From Bartonella koehlerae C-29 (GTDB lineage: Bacteria; Pseudomonadota; Alphaproteobacteria; Rhizobiales; Rhizobiaceae), in the NCBI RefSeq assembly GCF_000706625.1, contig NZ_KL407334.1, positions 1,370,316 to 1,434,315 on the forward strand: a DNA stretch of 64,000 nt, given 5' to 3'. Numbering within the stretch: the first letter of the stretch is position 1; each line of letters begins with the position of its first letter. The notes beneath the pieces are model-generated. The model made no database searches and was not told the DNA's origin. It saw only the letters and a program-made list of their open reading frames with translations. Positions 8,864 through 19,855 of this stretch are shown one piece after another. A program made the position numbers and the translations under genes.

Positions 8864-10567
8864 ATGCTCCATGATACGCCACTTATTACAACAATCGTTG
8901 CAGGTTTATGCTTAGCATTTCTTTTAGGAATGATTGCTAGTCGTTTGCGTATCTCACCACTCGTGGGATACTTATTAGCTGGTGTGATTGTGGGACCAAA
9001 CACAGGCGGTTTTAGAATAGATTCCGGCATTATCAACCAACTTGCTGAAATTGGCGTTATTTTGCTGATGTTTGGTGTTGGTCTGCATTTTTCATTAAAA
9101 GATCTATTATCTGTCAAAGCTATTGCTATCCCTGCTGCTATTGCACAAATGGCATTTTCTACTTTTTTAGGCTCGTGCCTTGGTCTAATCATGGGATGGG
9201 GTCTTAGCAATAGTGTAGTTTTCGGTTTAGCTTTATCAACAGCAAGTACTGTTATTCTATTGCGTACTTTGCAAGAACGCCATCTTATTGAAACAGAAAA
9301 AGGACGTATTGCTGTTGGTTGGTTAATTATTGAAGATTTAGCGATGGTCTTGATACTTGTTCTCATACCATCACTGGCAAACATCCTTGGCAATACGAAA
9401 AAGGAAGCTTTTGATCCTCTTATTCAATGGTTAGACTTAAGCATTTGGGGAATTTTTGGTCTCACCATTCTAAAAGTTATTATATTTATCATTCTTATGC
9501 TTGTGATTGGACGACGCGTTATCCCGTGGTTATTAAAAGTAAGTGCACATTCAGGATCACGTGAATTATTTCGTCTGAGTGTCTTTGCTACCGCACTAGG
9601 GGTAGCTTTCGGAGCTGCTCATTTATTTGGTGTTTCTCTTTCCCTTGGAGCCTTTTTTGCAGGTATGGTTATGAGTGAATCAGAATTAAGCCATCGTGCA
9701 GCTGAAGAATCTTTACCCCTACGAGATGCATTTTCTGTTCTCTTCTTTGTTTCTGTAGGTATGTTATTTGACCCAGGAAAAATATTAACTCACTTTTTTC
9801 CTCTCTTAGCAACATTATTTATTATTATACTAGGGAAATCTGCTGTTGCCTTTTTCATCCTTAAAGCTTTTCGCTACTCTAATGCAACAGCCTGCACAAT
9901 TTCTGCCAGCCTCGCCCAAATTGGAGAATTTTCTTTTATCCTTGCAGGCTTAAGTTTAAGCTTTGGGCTTTTAAACAACGATGCTCATGACTTTATCCTT
10001 GGAGGAGCAATTCTTTCTATTTTAGTCAATCCCCTTGTTTTTATTGCCTTTGGAAAAATTAAAAAATATCTAGAAAGTTTGCCTAAAAACTCACAAGACA
10101 CACAAAAAATCATTGATATTGATCCGAAAGATCCTGACCAAGAATTTTTACCAATGACCTCAAAAAAAAATCATATCATAATTATTGGTTACAGTCGTAT
10201 TGGTAAAAGTGTTGCATTATCTTTAATAAACAGAGGTGATCCTGTAGTTATCGTGGAGGAATCAAAACGCCTTACTGACAAAGCGATTGCAGACGGTTTT
10301 GAAGTCATTTGCGGCAATATCATTAAACAAGATGTCATGAATGCTGCAAATATGAGCAATGCGTACAAAGTTGTTATTACAATGCGCAATACTATTGAAG
10401 TAGGAGAATGTATAGTGAATATACGTGATATGGAAAAAGGTATCCAGATAATCACACATGCACTATCCGATGTAGATACAGCTTATCTCATTGATTTAGG
10501 AGCAGATATTGTAGTAACTGATGATGAAGAAATCGCAAATGGTATTATTGAGCATATAACTGGATAG
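8864..10567 (+). CDS. ybaL: YbaL-type CPA2 cation:proton antiporter with TrkA-N domain
   Basis: This is a 567-residue inner-membrane transporter of the KefB/YbaL branch, probably exchanging K+ or another cation for H+. Residues 1 to about 385 form the Na/H exchanger domain with 12 or so helices. The opening residues (TPLITTIVAGL, RISPLVGYLLAGV, LLMFGVGLHFSLKDL) match E. coli YbaL closely. A C-terminal TrkA-N nucleotide-binding domain begins near residue 418. Its Rossmann loop reads GYSRIG, with serine in place of the usual middle glycine. The gene stands between secDF and a UPF0104 gene on the same strand, with short gaps, and may be co-transcribed. The transported ion is not known from sequence. 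Confidence 0.92.
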   Translation: MLHDTPLITTIVAGLCLAFLLGMIASRLRISPLVGYLLAGVIVGPNTGGFRIDSGIINQLAEIGVILLMFGVGLHFSLKDLLSVKAIAIPAAIAQMAFSTFLGSCLGLIMGWGLSNSVVFGLALSTASTVILLRTLQERHLIETEKGRIAVGWLIIEDLAMVLILVLIPSLANILGNTKKEAFDPLIQWLDLSIWGIFGLTILKVIIFIILMLVIGRRVIPWLLKVSAHSGSRELFRLSVFATALGVAFGAAHLFGVSLSLGAFFAGMVMSESELSHRAAEESLPLRDAFSVLFFVSVGMLFDPGKILTHFFPLLATLFIIILGKSAVAFFILKAFRYSNATACTISASLAQIGEFSFILAGLSLSFGLLNNDAHDFILGGAILSILVNPLVFIAFGKIKKYLESLPKNSQDTQKIIDIDPKDPDQEFLPMTSKKNHIIIIGYSRIGKSVALSLINRGDPVVIVEESKRLTDKAIADGFEVICGNIIKQDVMNAANMSNAYKVVITMRNTIEVGECIVNIRDMEKGIQIITHALSDVDTAYLIDLGADIVVTDDEEIANGIIEHITG

Positions 10568-10644
10568 AGATTCATAAAAAAATATTGCGCAATCATGAAT
10601 GGCATTTAGAGAAAACATATAAAAACAAAAACGGATAAAACAGT

Positions 10645-11595
10645 ATGAGAATGAAGCAATTGATATGGCCATTTATTGGTATTTTAGCCATGCTGATATC
10701 TATCCGGATTCTTTATATAAAGCTCTCTGCCATTTCTTTCAGTAACGTACTAGAACGACTAAGCAATTTAAGTGCACAACACTGGCTATTAGCCTGTTTA
10801 TGTTCTCTTTTAGCTTATGCTGCTCTTGCTGGATATGATCGAATTGCTTTGCAACATCTCGGTCATAAGATTTCTTGGTTTTTTATTGCTCTATGTTCGT
10901 TTACCACCTATGCACTTTCACACAATATTGGCGCTTCAGTTTTTTCTGGTGCAGTCGTGCGCTACCGCGCCTATAAAATGAAGGGATTAAGTGGAACAGA
11001 AATTGCGATATTGGTAGGGTTTTGCTCTTTTACTTTTGTAATAGGCACAATCTTACTTTTTGGAATCGTTTTAATTTTGCAACCCCAAATTATCACTCTT
11101 ATTTATGATGATCTTCCTGAATGGCTTGGAACGACTGTTGGTGTCATTTTACTCGGTTGTACGGTACTCTATATTTTTGGTAGCTGGCTTCAGTTAAAAC
11201 CTCTACGCTTGGGAAAAAAAATTCAACTTTCTTATCCACAGTTGAAAATTGTTGTTCAACAGCTTCTCATCGGCCCCTTAGAACTTTTAGGAGCAGCAGG
11301 AATTATATACGCTGTACTCCCACACAACACAGATGTTCATTTTATTTCTGTGCTTGGTGTTTTCCTAGCATCTTTCACGATAACCCTTCTCTCCAACGCC
11401 CCTGCTGGAGGAGTTGGTGTTCTTGAAGCTTTATTCATAACAGGCATGTCCAGTATCAACCCAACTGATGTTGTTGCAGCACTTATTGTATTTAGAATGC
11501 TTTATTTGATCATACCACTCATCATCTCGTTATTTGTTGTAGCAATTTTCGAAGTTCAACAATATTGTAAGAAAAACACGCAAGACACTATCTGA
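10645..11595 (+). CDS. UPF0104/YbhN-like integral membrane protein (flippase-domain family)
   Basis: This 316-residue protein is nearly all membrane helices. The pattern includes YALSHNIGASVFSGAVVRYR, GPLELLGAAG and NAPAGGVGVLEAL, typical of the lysylphosphatidylglycerol synthase transmembrane (UPF0104) family. Only the membrane domain is present; there is no C-terminal aminoacyl-transferase domain as in full MprF, so the lipid it might move is unknown. The start may be the ATG at 10645 or the in-frame ATG two codons later. It lies 77 bases after the antiporter gene on the same strand. Confidence 0.85.
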   Translation: MRMKQLIWPFIGILAMLISIRILYIKLSAISFSNVLERLSNLSAQHWLLACLCSLLAYAALAGYDRIALQHLGHKISWFFIALCSFTTYALSHNIGASVFSGAVVRYRAYKMKGLSGTEIAILVGFCSFTFVIGTILLFGIVLILQPQIITLIYDDLPEWLGTTVGVILLGCTVLYIFGSWLQLKPLRLGKKIQLSYPQLKIVVQQLLIGPLELLGAAGIIYAVLPHNTDVHFISVLGVFLASFTITLLSNAPAGGVGVLEALFITGMSSINPTDVVAALIVFRMLYLIIPLIISLFVVAIFEVQQYCKKNTQDTI

Positions 11596-12257
11596 GTAAA
11601 AGTAAAAACCTTTTCTCCTTTTACGCGCAAGTGAGTAAGGATAACTGCACTTAATTTGAATTCATATGTAAATCAACTGACTAGTATTTTCATTTGTCTT
11701 TTTTGAGATTGTGTATTAAAATATTCTTTTTCAAGACAATGCCATTTCACTGTTCAAAATACAAAGAGATATTTGATACTTCAATTCTTTTTCAAAAAGT
11801 CTCTTGATTGTTCCTCCCCAGAACGAGCTTTACCATGAAAAACAAAAATATCTATCCCCTTCAATCGATTTTTCAATCGATTTAAATATTTGATTGCTAT
11901 TTTGCAATATAATAGTCTTCTCTCACACTTTTAATGAAAGAAAAGAATAAAAGGAGTTTCTATAAACAAATATATAAAATACGAACAATAATTTGAAAAA
12001 AATTTTGTCTTTTAAAATGGCTATTTTAAAATCACTACACACCATTTTTTCTCTACTCGAACCTCTTCCGCAGACCATCGATGAAAGCCCTTCTTTTGAA
12101 ATGAAAATTCATGAATAATTCAAGCTTTTGCTTATCCATTCATTTGACGCTTAAAAGCCTGTAAATAATAAAAACACTATCGTACAGCTAATCTCCTTAT
12201 TCTTTTCACTCTCGCTAAAAAGAAAACTTTTTCCTATCACTTGGACTTTCTCAATAA
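11596..12257. other. Intergenic region between convergent genes, with unrecognised coding-like fragments
   Basis: There is no intact gene. On the minus strand, short stretches translate with balanced composition, for example FVFHGKARSGEEQSRDFLKK near 11805-11855 and GFHRWSAEEVRVEKKW near 12040-12090. These lie in different frames and are broken by stops, which suggests the ghost of a lost gene. A short direct repeat, TCAATCGATTT twice, lies at about 11858-11884. No family was recognised. Confidence 0.35.
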
Positions 12258-13826
12258 TTAGCTTTTTTCTGGCAAGACAAGCGGAGAGATAAGGATTTTA
12301 GATATATTACGGCGATCCATTTCAATAACTTTAAAGCGTAAACCATCAGCTTCAAAGCTTTCACCTTCATTAGGTAAATGACCAAACCGCCAAAGCATAA
12401 ATCCTGCCAGAGTAGTATAACGATCTGCCTCATCAACAAAATTACGCTCAAGATAACCACTTAAACGGCGAATATCAGCATATCCCTCAACAAGAAGACT
12501 TCCATCTTCAAGCTTTTCTGCTATCATGAGTTCTTCATCATCATCAGGAAAATCACCTGCAATAGCTTCAAGAATATCGGTTGGTGTAGCAATCCCTTCA
12601 AAAGATCCATGCTCATCAACTATAATTGCAAGCTGAATTGAAGAATGACGTAATTGCTCCATCAATCGTAATACACTTGTATTTTCATGAACAACGAGAG
12701 GTTCTCGCATAGCTTTTTTCCAATTAATCTTTTTTCCCTCAGCCAAATTCAACAGAAGATCTTTAGTCAAAGCAACGCCAACAAATTCATCCACTTTTTC
12801 ACGTGCAAGAATTAAGCGGCTATGTTTCACCTTTTGTAACTCTTCACGCATTTCACACTCATCACTATTGAGATCCAACCACTCAATCTCATTACGCGGT
12901 GACATAATAGAACGGACAGGACGATCAGCCAAATCAAGAACACCACGAATCATTTCTTTTTCTTCCGGTCGAAACAACTCAGAAGCTGCTGCCTGTTCAG
13001 CAATGACATCTACAGTCTCACTCAGATTACCATCTTTGTTTCCACCCCCTAAGAGTCTCAAAACAGCATCAGCTGTTCGACCACGTAGATCATTTGTTGT
13101 AATCATCTTTTCACGATTACGACGTCCAATTTGATTAAAAGATTCAATAAGAACAGAAAAACCAATAGCGGCATACAAATACCCTTTTGGAATATGAAAA
13201 CCAAATCCTTCAACAATGAGAGCAAAACCAATCATCATCAAAAAGCCAAGACAAAGGATCACAATAGTGGGATGACGATTAATAAAACGCATAAGAGCGC
13301 CTGATCCACACATCATCACACTCATAGCAACCATAACTGCTATATACATAACCGCTGCCTGCTCTTTTGCAATCATACCTGTTGCAGTAATAATACTATC
13401 TAGGGAAAACAGAGCATCAAGCACCACAATTTGAACAATTACCTGCCAAAAGACGACATAAGAAAGATCTGTTTTTCTTTCATGCGCTCCACCTTCTAAT
13501 CTTTCATGTAACTCTAGCGTTCCCTTTGCCAGCAAAAAGGCACCACCACCAATCAAGATAAGGCTATGCCAACTAAACACAAAGGATGAGAATTCAAAAA
13601 TCATCGTATCGAGATTCATTACCCATCCAATAACCGTAAGCAGAAAAAATCGCATCACTAATGCTAAAGTGAGACCTATTAAGCGTGCACGATCACGCAA
13701 ATGCAGCGGCAATTTTTCAGCTAAAATTGCAATAAAGACAAGGTTATCTATTCCTAAAACAATTTCGAGAAAAATCAACGTAACCAAGCCAAACCACGCA
13801 TGGAGATCAGTGATCCACTCCATCAT
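12258..13826 (-). CDS. TerC-family membrane protein with CBS pair and CorC/HlyC domain
   Basis: This is a 522-residue protein of the YoaE/YegH architecture. Residues 1 to about 240 form the TerC membrane domain (LEIVLGIDNLVFIAILAEKL near the start and DALFSLDSIITATGM near residue 140, with the acidic residues typical of metal-transport TerC proteins). A cytoplasmic CBS pair follows (about 300-420, containing RSIMSPRNEIEWLD), then a CorC_HlyC transporter-associated domain to the C-terminus. TerC relatives are linked to Mn2+ export and membrane protein metalation; the substrate here is inferred only. AAGGTG precedes the tandem ATG start. Confidence 0.9.
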   Translation of the reverse strand: MMEWITDLHAWFGLVTLIFLEIVLGIDNLVFIAILAEKLPLHLRDRARLIGLTLALVMRFFLLTVIGWVMNLDTMIFEFSSFVFSWHSLILIGGGAFLLAKGTLELHERLEGGAHERKTDLSYVVFWQVIVQIVVLDALFSLDSIITATGMIAKEQAAVMYIAVMVAMSVMMCGSGALMRFINRHPTIVILCLGFLMMIGFALIVEGFGFHIPKGYLYAAIGFSVLIESFNQIGRRNREKMITTNDLRGRTADAVLRLLGGGNKDGNLSETVDVIAEQAAASELFRPEEKEMIRGVLDLADRPVRSIMSPRNEIEWLDLNSDECEMREELQKVKHSRLILAREKVDEFVGVALTKDLLLNLAEGKKINWKKAMREPLVVHENTSVLRLMEQLRHSSIQLAIIVDEHGSFEGIATPTDILEAIAGDFPDDDEELMIAEKLEDGSLLVEGYADIRRLSGYLERNFVDEADRYTTLAGFMLWRFGHLPNEGESFEADGLRFKVIEMDRRNISKILISPLVLPEKS

Positions 13827-13884
13827 AGTTCACCTTTTAAAAATATCTTTAAAAGCCCAAAAGCATGCGCTTGACAAAACAAAC

Positions 13885-14085
13885 TCATGAGCTTTCATTC
13901 TCATAATTAAACAAAACCATTGAACACAAAAAAACTGCAAACAAAGCAAGCAATAACCAAACATTGCTTAAACGCACATAGCTATAAAATAGAACGATGG
14001 ACCACACCATCTGTAACCACAGAAAGGTTCCTTTGTATTTTGCTCGGGCATTACGCTCGATAATCCTCCAACTCCAGTTCTGCAT
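13885..14085 (-). CDS. Small two-helix membrane protein, possibly a gene fragment
   Basis: This frame of 66 residues has a charged N-terminus (WSWRIIERNARAKYKG) followed by two hydrophobic helices. It faintly resembles the C-terminal half of YbaN/DUF454 proteins, but no N-terminal half is visible upstream. Its ATG lies inside a 23-base tandem duplication and has no ribosome binding site. It may be a remnant rather than a working gene. Confidence 0.4.
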   Translation of the reverse strand: MQNWSWRIIERNARAKYKGTFLWLQMVWSIVLFYSYVRLSNVWLLLALFAVFLCSMVLFNYENESS

Positions 14086-14125
14086 AATAATCAGAACACT
14101 TACTGCATAATAATCAGAACACTTA
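14080..14125. repeat. 23-bp tandem direct repeat (two perfect copies)
   Basis: The 23-base unit beginning CTGCATAATAATCAGAACAC occurs at 14080-14102 and again at 14103-14125 without a mismatch. It covers the presumed start of the small minus-strand ORF. A perfect copy suggests a recent slippage event. Confidence 0.85.
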
Positions 14126-14315
14126 ATTTATAAAGATTTTTATAATGGGTCTATTTTTAGATAAGATCAAGGGGGTAGTACAGTATATTTTTAACCTTAC
14201 AGTGAGTTTAGCTATAGACTTTACCATTTTCATATAAAAAACAATAAAAACCATCTAGACATAGTTCCTTAAGAGCGTTATAGAGACCCCTCGTTCTCAT
14301 TGTTTAAGTAACTGT

Positions 14316-14391
<76 letters not shown>

Positions 14392-15119
14392 CCTGTTTTC
14401 ATATCGCGTTAATGTAGTGATTTTTCTGTTCTTTTTAAGATGCGGAATGCATGAATGAAGGTTCAGGAATGAAATTCCTCAAACTTGCCTCTGCAAAGCA
14501 CACCTTATTTTATCCGTATACTTTTTTGACGATGTTATTTGTCAACAGATTTTATATAATTCATCATAAATTTTATACCGACTATTTTTTTTCAAAATAT
14601 TTTAAAGAGCTTTTCAAGAAGGAGATTTCAAAGGCATTTCATAGGTCATTTGAAGCCTTTTAATCTTTCTTGTAAGTAAGGAATATAATTCATTAAACAA
14701 ATATCCTAACAATTTCGCAACAAAATGGACTAAAAAGAAATTATTTGAAATTCTTATAGCAATTATCTATCCCTCTTTGTAAGAGAATTTTTGTCTCTTT
14801 CAAAATCATTTTGTCCTCTTAGTTTTCTCTTTCATCCCCCACAAATAGATTTTTACCAATTTTTACAAAAGAGAAAATGCTATGGATACAACTCATTTCT
14901 CTACTATATCTGTAAAGACCCTTCTATATGATCTGCGCAGTGCTCATAAGATTCTATAAATAGTGTAAGAATCTGAAAAGAATTCTTATTTACAACTTTA
15001 AGATTAAAGAATCGATAGTCTTTCTCACTTCCTTTGTGCAAAAGGAAAGAGTTTCCTTCCATTTTATACTACCAAATAAAAATCACTAAAATAATTGAGA
15101 AAAATATAATATTTCTGAA
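14392..15119. other. AT-rich spacer after tRNA-Lys
   Basis: No gene is supported. The 70-codon plus-strand frame at 14451 turns into Phe/Tyr/Lys-rich sequence typical of non-coding AT-rich DNA. A 24-codon frame at about 14881 (MDTTHFSTISVKTLLYDL...) is too short to judge. Confidence 0.4.
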
Positions 15120-15298
15120 TGAAACATTCATCAAAATCGTCTTTCAGCAATAAGAAAAATCACCAGAACTCAATGCTCAATGCCAGATTGCTGATTAACG
15201 ACTTTTGTATCACTAAAATCAACAATATCTTTCTAAAAATGAATACCAAAATTTTCTTTTTTATCTTTGATCTTTTTATCGTAACGGAAATTACCCAT
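15120..15298 (-). pseudogene. Possible remnant of a BrnT-like toxin
   Basis: From ATG 15298 the minus strand reads NFRYDKKIKDKKENFGIHF, stop, KDIVDFSDTKVVNQQSGIEH, stop, VLVIFLIAERRF. The order recalls BrnT toxins (F.YD..KN..N..KHGI.F..., then an acidic DF.D segment, then ..AIG.I.ER). Two in-frame stops make it non-functional. The match is from memory and weak, and no BrnA partner was found. The rest of the spacer up to 15729 holds nothing recognisable. Confidence 0.25.
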
Positions 15299-15729
15299 GA
15301 AGAAATTATTTAAAAATCTTCTGCCATTAGAGATTTTTTTTTCAGTAAGATGACGATTCTCTATCCTGTTCGACTGAAAATTAAAATTTTTCTCTACTAT
15401 GATAAAACAACTACAAGACTTAAAAGGTAGAATTCACTATAATCTATAAGCAGTTTCTTACAACTATTTGAAACAGCTTATAACTCTCATAGTAACACTA
15501 AGTCTTCTTATCAGCTATCTCAGCTACAACTTAAAAACCAATACCCCAATATCTGTTGCATTACTCGAGAACGAAGTAGTATACAGCATTACTTCCATAT
15601 TCTTTCTCTTTATCCACATGAAGTCATAAAAAATTTTTTTCTCCTTTACTCCTCATTCATATCATGCTTCGATGAGCAAGATCATCTTTTTCAGCGTAAT
15701 TTTAAGTAATTAAAGGGAACCTCCTAAAA

Positions 15730-17130
15730 ATGGACTATAAACAAAATTCAGAAAATAAACCTAAGAAGAAATTACAACGTGGCTTAAATAACCGTCACGT
15801 ACAACTTATAGCCCTAGGTGGTGCTATTGGAACAGGCCTCTTCATGGGATCAGGAAAAACAATCAGTGTAGCAGGTCCTTCCATCATACTGGTTTATGCG
15901 ATTATTGGTTGTGCTTTATATTTCGTAATGCGTGCTATGGGAGAATTATTGCTTTCTAACTCACAATACCGATCTCTTATTGATTTTTCAACCGATATGC
16001 TAGGACCAGGAATTGCTTTTTTTGTCGGCTGGAGCTATTGGTTGAGCTGGGTTGTAACTGGAGCTGCAGATATTATTGCTATCATCACTTATACGCATTT
16101 TTGGTGGCCAACACTCAATCCATGGATTATCGTTTTCGCTTGCATTATTTTCTTTTTAACCCTTAATCTTCTTGCAGTAAAAATGTTCGGTGAACTTGAA
16201 TTTTGGTTTGGCCTTATTAAAGTCGTAGCGATTTTGGCATTAATCGTTGTTGGATTTTATATGATTTTTACTGGATTTACCTCTCCAAACGGTACTGTTG
16301 CCTCTCTCAGTCATGTATGGAACAATGGAAATATCTTTCCTCGGGGAATTCCAGGTTTTTTTGCTGGATTTCAAATAGCCATTTTTTCTTTTATTGGTAT
16401 AGAAATTGCCGGAACGACTGCAGCTGAAGTTAAAGAGCCTAAAAAAGTTCTACCAAAGGCAATTAGTGCAATACCGTTTCGTATTGTACTCTTTTATATT
16501 TTTTCTCTCATTGTGATAATGTCAGTCACACCTTGGAATCAAGTTGTTCCAGATAAAAGTCCCTTTGTCTCGATGTTTTGGCTTGCTGGCATTCCAATAG
16601 CTGCTGGTTTGATAAATTTTGTTGTTCTCACCTCAGCTGCCTCTTCAGCAAATAGTGGTATTTTTTCTACCAGTCGCATGATATATGGGCTTGCAACACA
16701 AAAAGGTGCGCCTCGGTTTTTAGGAAAACTTTCCAAATACCATGTTCCAGCAAATGCCCTATTCTTTTCCTGCTTATGTATTTTATTAGGATACACAATT
16801 GCATCATCATCTCCAAACATTATAAGCGCTTTTACAATTGTGACCAGTATTTCAGCGATTGCATTTTTATTTGTATGGTCTGTAATTTTGGTTAGCTATA
16901 TTATGTATCGTCGCAATCGCCCTCATCTACATGCCGAATCTATCTACAAAATGCCAGGAGGTGTTATCATGTGTGGAGTTATTTTAGCTTTTTTTGCTTT
17001 CATGCTCTATTTATTGACATTAGAATCTGATACTCTAATAGCTTTAAAATATAGTATATTTTGGTTTATTTTCTTAGGCATAATGTATTTTATGTTTATA
17101 AGAAAAGAAACTGCTCAAGATAACAAATAA
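15730..17130 (+). CDS. cycA: Amino acid permease, CycA type (D-serine/D-alanine/glycine)
   Basis: This is a 466-residue inner-membrane H+/amino acid symporter of the APC superfamily. The N-terminus (RGLNNRHVQLIALGGAIGTG, MGSGKTISVAGPSII) and the segments GFFAGFQIAIFSFIGIE, VIMSVTPWNQVVPDKSPFV and VVLTSAASSANSGIFSTSR follow E. coli CycA almost residue by residue. Twelve membrane helices are expected. The start codon is preceded by AAAGGGAACC. It stands alone between a long spacer and its own terminator. Substrate specificity within D-Ser, D-Ala and Gly is inferred from family similarity. Confidence 0.92.
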   Translation: MDYKQNSENKPKKKLQRGLNNRHVQLIALGGAIGTGLFMGSGKTISVAGPSIILVYAIIGCALYFVMRAMGELLLSNSQYRSLIDFSTDMLGPGIAFFVGWSYWLSWVVTGAADIIAIITYTHFWWPTLNPWIIVFACIIFFLTLNLLAVKMFGELEFWFGLIKVVAILALIVVGFYMIFTGFTSPNGTVASLSHVWNNGNIFPRGIPGFFAGFQIAIFSFIGIEIAGTTAAEVKEPKKVLPKAISAIPFRIVLFYIFSLIVIMSVTPWNQVVPDKSPFVSMFWLAGIPIAAGLINFVVLTSAASSANSGIFSTSRMIYGLATQKGAPRFLGKLSKYHVPANALFFSCLCILLGYTIASSSPNIISAFTIVTSISAIAFLFVWSVILVSYIMYRRNRPHLHAESIYKMPGGVIMCGVILAFFAFMLYLLTLESDTLIALKYSIFWFIFLGIMYFMFIRKETAQDNK

Positions 17131-17155
17131 AATTACACATAAAAAACATATCAAG

Positions 17156-17181
17156 AAAGGGTAACCAAAACTACCCTTTTT
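17156..17181 (+). terminator. Rho-independent terminator after cycA
   Basis: AAAGGGTA (17156-17163) pairs with TACCCTTT (17172-17179) across an eight-base loop, followed by further Ts to 17181. It lies 26 bases after the cycA stop. Confidence 0.85.
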
Positions 17182-17226
17182 GTATATAAAACATAAAAGC
17201 TGTTTACATAATATTTTATATAAACT

Positions 17227-18803
<1,577 letters not shown>

Positions 18804-19195
18804 TTATTCGATAAGATAATGTACTTTATCAGCATGTTCATCACCGTTTTGCGTTATAATCTTAATTGGAAAAAGGAAGAATTTTGTTTTTTTATCCCCT
18901 CTCTTTGTACCTCTTAATATAATTATTATCATATCAGCGATAATTTGGATATTTTCTCGCTCTTCAACAAGCCAAACTGCTTGGATATTATCATTACCGT
19001 CTTTGAGATCAGAAAGAAACACAAAGCTTAGCTCAAAACATTCATAACAGTGTAGACTCTTCAGTAATCAAATCTTAAGTTTGCTCTTTTTAACGCTTCG
19101 TTCTCATACTGACTTTTTCTATGATATGCTGCCAATCTAGACTTCCCAGCCCAGAGATAAACACGAATAAAAGAAATATCAATCTTAAAAAGCAC
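18804..19195 (-). pseudogene. Unrecognised decayed gene with one frameshift
   Basis: Two overlapping minus-strand frames read as protein-like sequence. The upstream one starts at GTG 19195 behind GGGGGGTGAT and encodes 44 residues (VYLWAGKSRLAAYHRKSQYE, NEALKRANLRFDY), stopping at 19061. The second is open from just beyond 19061 to a stop at 18804 (ELSFVFLSDLKDGNDN, QAVWLVEERENIQIIADM, QNGDEHADKVHYLIE). Charged and aromatic residues are balanced, unlike spurious AT-rich frames, and a single frameshift near 19063 would join them. I do not recognise the family, and the parts could also be two separate small ORFs. Confidence 0.35.
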
Positions 19196-19855
19196 TATCA
19201 CCCCCCATATTGCTAATTCTTAGAAAGTTTTTCTAAAAACTAATGCCTCCTTCTGAAACTACAATCATAAGATTTATCGATAGATTCTATGCCATCTCAT
19301 ACCATGGATTCATGAATGAAATAACACTTGCCTAAGAGTTAAGGAGAAACTTTCACCGTTGAGACTCAGTTTTAAAACAACATGAATTTCTTACCCAAAA
19401 CGACAGGTAAAGTTTTCAATTTTATAAGCATCTGCAAAACTTATTCCCTAAAATGGTAAATCTTTCACCAATTTCTAACTTGATATCACACTTCTCCTAG
19501 TAACACACCTCATCTTTTACAAATAAAGCAATCACCATTCAAATCTTACTCTCAAATCTTCCTGAGATGCACAGATCTAATATAAAAAATAAATTTTCCT
19601 TCTCACACAGTAAAAAGATTCTTCAAACAGAGGAATTAAATCTTATTAATAAAAACAATATCCTAAATATATATTTTTTATCTTTACTGAAAGATTACAT
19701 GAATACAAAAACACTTAATACAGACTTACAAATCATATATCAGCGAAGAGCAGAGCATTATTCTTTATCAAACATGTGTAAAATCACTCTTATGAAGCAG
19801 AATTTGCAGAGTTTTATAAAAGCTCATTCATAAAATTGAATAAAGGAGAAAAAAA
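19196..19855. other. Spacer with scattered coding-like fragments
   Basis: On the minus strand short fragments such as IGERFTILGNKF and EIHVVLKLSLNGESFSLTLR read like protein but are broken by stops and shifts. They may belong to the same lost locus as the decayed gene next to them. The plus-strand 88-codon frame at 19567 is Lys/Asn/Ile/Phe-rich and probably spurious. Confidence 0.3.

Noticed and set aside
8836-9393. 185-codon minus-strand frame
   Set aside because: Antisense to the conserved N-terminal half of the YbaL-type antiporter; no family features.
11858-11884. Short direct repeat TCAATCGATTT
   Set aside because: Only two copies and a low-complexity palindromic core; could be chance and is not a CRISPR array.
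14451-14663. 70-codon plus-strand frame after tRNA-Lys
   Set aside because: No ribosome binding site and Phe/Tyr/Lys-rich composition typical of AT-rich non-coding DNA.
19567-19833. 88-codon plus-strand frame before pdxJ
   Set aside because: Lys/Asn/Ile/Leu-rich, no ribosome site and no recognised motif; likely chance.
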